The notes under the pieces are model-generated. The model searched no databases. It was not told the DNA's origin and worked only from the letters and a program-made list of their open reading frames with translations. Below, piece after piece: positions 62,153 through 64,000 of a stretch of DNA of 64,000 bases. The stretch spans positions 2,480,001 through 2,544,000 of the forward strand of contig NZ_CP102382.1 of the NCBI RefSeq assembly GCF_024628805.1, read 5' to 3'. The DNA is from Paenimyroides aestuarii (GTDB lineage Bacteria > Bacteroidota > Bacteroidia > Flavobacteriales > Flavobacteriaceae). Positions within the stretch are counted from its first letter, which is position 1. Each line of letters opens with the position of its first letter. Position numbers and translations under genes: made by a program.

Positions 62153-62231
62153 TGGTTTAAATTTTATCAAAAATAACTATTTTATGATAGCTGAAACAAA
62201 TCGCGCCATAATTTTCTTTCAAAAAAATTAC

Positions 62232-62239
62232 TACTTTTG
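62232..62239 (+). promoter_or_regulatory. -7 box 4 bases before the recR ATG
   Basis: TACTTTTG at 62232-62239; ATG at 62244. The same TAnnTTTG-N4-ATG layout occurs at pabA and the ClC gene, so the mRNA is probably leaderless. Confidence 0.55.
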
Positions 62240-62243
62240 CAGT

Positions 62244-62861
62244 ATGGATTTTCCTTCGAAATTATTAGAAAACGCAGTAAACGAAATGGCACAATTACCA
62301 GGCATTGGTAAGCGTACTGCTTTGCGTTTGGTTTTGCATTTGCTGCGCCAGCCGATAGCACACACAACTGCGCTAACCACATCGTTAGATTTATTGCGAA
62401 ACGAAATTAAATACTGTAAAAGTTGTCATGCTATTTCGGATACGCAATTGTGTGAAATTTGTGAAAAACCATCGCGCGATCATTCCATAATTTGTGTGGT
62501 GGAAGATGTTCGTGATGTAATGGCACTAGAAAACACCCAGCTTTACAAAGGAATTTATCATGTTTTAGGTGGAAAAATTTCTCCAATTGATGGCGTTGGT
62601 CCCAGTCAATTAAATATTAAAACATTGATTGACAAAGCGAAAAATGGTGGTGTGAAAGAAATTATTTTTGCACTGAGTTCTACCATGGAAGGCGACACCA
62701 CCAATTTTTATATTTACAAACAGATTAAAGATTTTAATATCACCACATCGACCATTGCACGCGGAATTGCCGTTGGCGACGAGCTGCAATATGCAGACGA
62801 GGTTACTTTGGGTAGAAGTTTAATACACCGCGTACCTTTTGAAAGTAGTTTGAAGATTTAG
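62244..62861 (+). CDS. recR: Recombination mediator protein RecR
   Basis: 205 residues from ATG 62244, chosen by the promoter and the typical M-D-F-P-S-K-L start. A helix-hairpin-helix (L-P-G-I-G-K-R-T-A) precedes the zinc cluster C-K-S-C-H ... C-E-I-C. The Toprim region has [12 protein letters not shown]. With RecO/RecF it loads RecA at gaps. No other rec gene is adjacent. Confidence 0.95.
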   Translation: MDFPSKLLENAVNEMAQLPGIGKRTALRLVLHLLRQPIAHTTALTTSLDLLRNEIKYCKSCHAISDTQLCEICEKPSRDHSIICVVEDVRDVMALENTQLYKGIYHVLGGKISPIDGVGPSQLNIKTLIDKAKNGGVKEIIFALSSTMEGDTTNFYIYKQIKDFNITTSTIARGIAVGDELQYADEVTLGRSLIHRVPFESSLKI

Positions 62862-62868
62862 ATTAGTA

Positions 62869-63015
62869 TTATTTATATCTTTGGCTAGATTTTATATCTC
62901 TATCCAAAATTTCAATAGCCTTTATTTCATGCTCTTTTACTTCTTCTAAACTAAAATTAGGATCGTTTGTTTCAACATTAAGAATGTCATTACTTACAAT
63001 TTCACAAATATATTT
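62869..63015 (-). pseudogene. Remnant reading frame without a start codon
   Basis: 48 codons ending TAA at 62869-62871, bounded upstream by an in-frame stop at 63016-63018 and with no ATG, GTG or TTG. The peptide (S-L-E-E-V-K-E-H-E-I-K-A-I-E-I-L-D-R-D) looks like a real amphipathic helix, so this may be a truncated gene. Family unknown. Confidence 0.3.
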
Positions 63016-63040
63016 TTATAAAACAATAAAATATTTTTTT

Positions 63041-63065
63041 TGTACGTGTTTTAAACGTACATTTG
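63041..63065 (+). promoter_or_regulatory. Promoter and operator of the toxin-antitoxin pair
   Basis: Perfect palindrome TGTACGT (63041-63047), 7 bases, ACGTACA (63055-63061). Its right arm overlaps TACATTTG (63058-63065), a perfect TAnnTTTG box. A likely site for autorepression by the antitoxin. Confidence 0.6.
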
Positions 63066-63104
63066 TATTGCTAATTCGTTTTTAATTTAAACTGTCACAT
63101 TAAA

Positions 63105-63258
63105 AACAAGGACTAAAAAAAAGCACTAAAAAACAAGGACTAAAAAACAAGGACTAAAAAACAAGGACTAAAAAACAAGGATTAAAAAACAAGGATTAAA
63201 AAACAAGGACTAAAAAACAAGGATTAAAAAACAAGGACTAAAAAACAAGGACTAAAAA
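63105..63258. repeat. 14-bp tandem repeat array in the antitoxin leader
   Basis: Nine contiguous units of ACAAGGACTAAAAA (some with GGATT) from 63133 to 63258, preceded by two degenerate units from 63105. The array lies between the promoter and the antitoxin ATG, so it is transcribed. Units are identical or differ by one base, suggesting recent slippage. Confidence 0.9.
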
Positions 63259-63280
63259 AATAACAAATAAATATATGATT

Positions 63281-63583
63281 ATGGCAACTTTAGTTAATGA
63301 CAGAATTGATGTTCGAATTAGCACAGAACAAAAGGAGTTGATTAAGTTTGCAAGTGAATTGAAAGGTTTTAAAAGTCTTAGTGAATTTGTTGTTTTCTGT
63401 ATAAATAATGAAGCAAATAAGATCATTATTGAAAACAATCAAATACTTAAGAGTATTGAGGATAAAAAAGTTTTTTTGAATGCAATATTAAACCCACAAA
63501 AACCCAATGCAAAACTTAAAAAGGCTCAATTAAATTATTTAAATTTTATTGAATCAAATGGCGTTAAAAATAGTACTCCTTGA
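63281..63583 (+). CDS. DUF1778-type antitoxin (ribbon-helix-helix)
   Basis: 100 residues from ATG 63281; the ATG at 63275 two codons upstream is equally possible. N-D-R-I-D-V-R-I-S-T-E-Q-K-E-L-I is the RHH DNA-binding start seen in TacA antitoxins, followed by F-K-S-L-S-E-F-V-V-F. The C-terminus would wrap and block the GNAT toxin encoded next; the two genes overlap by 26 bases. Transcribed from the palindrome-bearing promoter through the repeat array. Confidence 0.85.
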   Translation: MATLVNDRIDVRISTEQKELIKFASELKGFKSLSEFVVFCINNEANKIIIENNQILKSIEDKKVFLNAILNPQKPNAKLKKAQLNYLNFIESNGVKNSTP

Positions 63584-64000
63584 AAAAAAGTATGAAAAGA
63601 CGAAATTCTCATGTGGATATGAACTTTTAGACAATTACATTAAAAAGCAAGCAAAACAAGATGTAAATCGTGATTTGTCGGCTTGTTATGTATTATTAGA
63701 AGATGATGATATTATCAAAGGATATTACACTTTATCTGCTAATTCTATTAAAAGAGAGGAATTTGAAGATGATCTAATTAAAAAGCTACCACCGAGTTAT
63801 GTTGAAATTCCAACTATACTTTTAGGAAGATTAGCAATTGATCAATCTATCAAAGGAAAAAGATTAGGAGAAGCACTTTTATTAGACGCTTTAAAAACGA
63901 GTTTACAAATTTCAAAAAACATGGGAATCTTAGCGGTGGTGGTTGACCCAATTGATGAAAAAGCAATAGGATTTTATACTCAATATGGATTCATTTTACT
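63558..64000 (+). CDS. GNAT-family toxin (TacT-like), 3' end outside window
   Basis: Partial: 147 codons to the window edge. Overlaps the antitoxin by 26 bases. C-G-Y-E-L-L-D-N-Y-I-K-K at residues 19-30, L-L-G-R-L-A-I-D-Q-S, then the acetyl-CoA loop K-G-K-R-L-G-E-A-L, and V-V-V-D-P with F-Y-T-Q-Y-G-F. Family members acetylate the amino group of charged tRNAs and stop translation. Which tRNA is not predictable. The missing part is expected to be about 20 residues. Confidence 0.85.
   Translation, partial: MALKIVLLEKKYEKTKFSCGYELLDNYIKKQAKQDVNRDLSACYVLLEDDDIIKGYYTLSANSIKREEFEDDLIKKLPPSYVEIPTILLGRLAIDQSIKGKRLGEALLLDALKTSLQISKNMGILAVVVDPIDEKAIGFYTQYGFIL

Noticed and set aside
61926..62243. 106-residue N-terminal extension of RecR
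   Set aside because: It runs antisense through the symporter gene and the recR promoter; RecR is about 200 residues.
63105..63258. CRISPR array
   Set aside because: The units are 14 bp and contiguous without unique spacers, and no cas gene is present.

Overview
The window comes from a low-GC member of the Bacteroidota, almost certainly the family Flavobacteriaceae (Flavobacterium/Myroides-like). The evidence is the promoter style (TTTG, about 19 bases, TAnnTTTG, without Shine-Dalgarno dependence), type IX secretion tails, the CCC-motif, 2TM and DUF2752 membrane proteins, the fused E1 alpha/beta 2-oxoacid dehydrogenase, and IS1182-type elements. No rRNA or ordinary tRNA gene is present. Most of the window is chromosomal housekeeping.

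Layout. 1-3.9 kb: a truncated secreted propeller protein, a ZIP metal transporter, a small-molecule methyltransferase and a THUMP RNA methyltransferase. 4.0-10.5 kb: a complete seven-gene Mrp Na+/H+ antiporter operon (mrpA-G) with a glycerophosphodiesterase overlapping its end. 10.4-18.1 kb: sirtuin, TrmH, a 2-oxoglutarate/Fe(II)-type oxygenase, a TetR regulator with an operator on its own promoter, E1, purC, a nitroreductase and an exported heavy-metal-binding protein. 18.1-19.9 kb: an IS1182-family copy with a one-base frameshift. 19.9-37.9 kb: a membrane protein next to the IS, nucleoid-associated protein, LytS/2TM/LytTR signalling operon, lysA, alkaline phosphatase, pabA, LVIVD lipoproteins, uvrB, an OmpA porin-like protein, DMT transporter, Nudix, Smr and small membrane proteins. 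37.9-39.7 kb: an intact second IS copy in the same orientation. 39.7-41.7 kb: a class D beta-lactamase-like protein without its catalytic residues, then a secreted endonuclease I.

41.7-46.0 kb holds the most interesting locus: slipin (SPFH) and RtcB RNA ligase on the minus strand, a divergent WYL-domain regulator on the plus strand, and a 680-base gap between them. On the slipin/rtcB strand the gap encodes a circularly permuted tRNA mimic. Its T arm is followed by an acceptor stem closed with a GAAA tetraloop, then U8-A9, a D arm and an anticodon-stem base. This is the architecture of bacterial Y RNAs (YrlA), which are known beside RtcB in Ro/Rsr operons, but no Ro gene is visible here. Two similar palindromes (TACGCAA-n5-TTGCGTA type) sit by the two divergent promoters and are probable WYL operators. 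I read the locus as an RNA damage/repair module.

46-62.9 kb: E2 acyltransferase, a glycosyltransferase, hutG and hutI, LOG-family protein, uvrA, a ClC channel, ACP phosphodiesterase, glmM, CoA-binding and DUF1398 proteins, an AraC regulator with a sodium/solute symporter, and recR. 62.9-64.0 kb: a DUF1778/GNAT toxin-antitoxin pair whose leader is a 14-bp tandem repeat array; the toxin runs off the window. Two orphan promoter-terminator units (about 12.0 and 49.7 kb) look like unannotated small RNAs.
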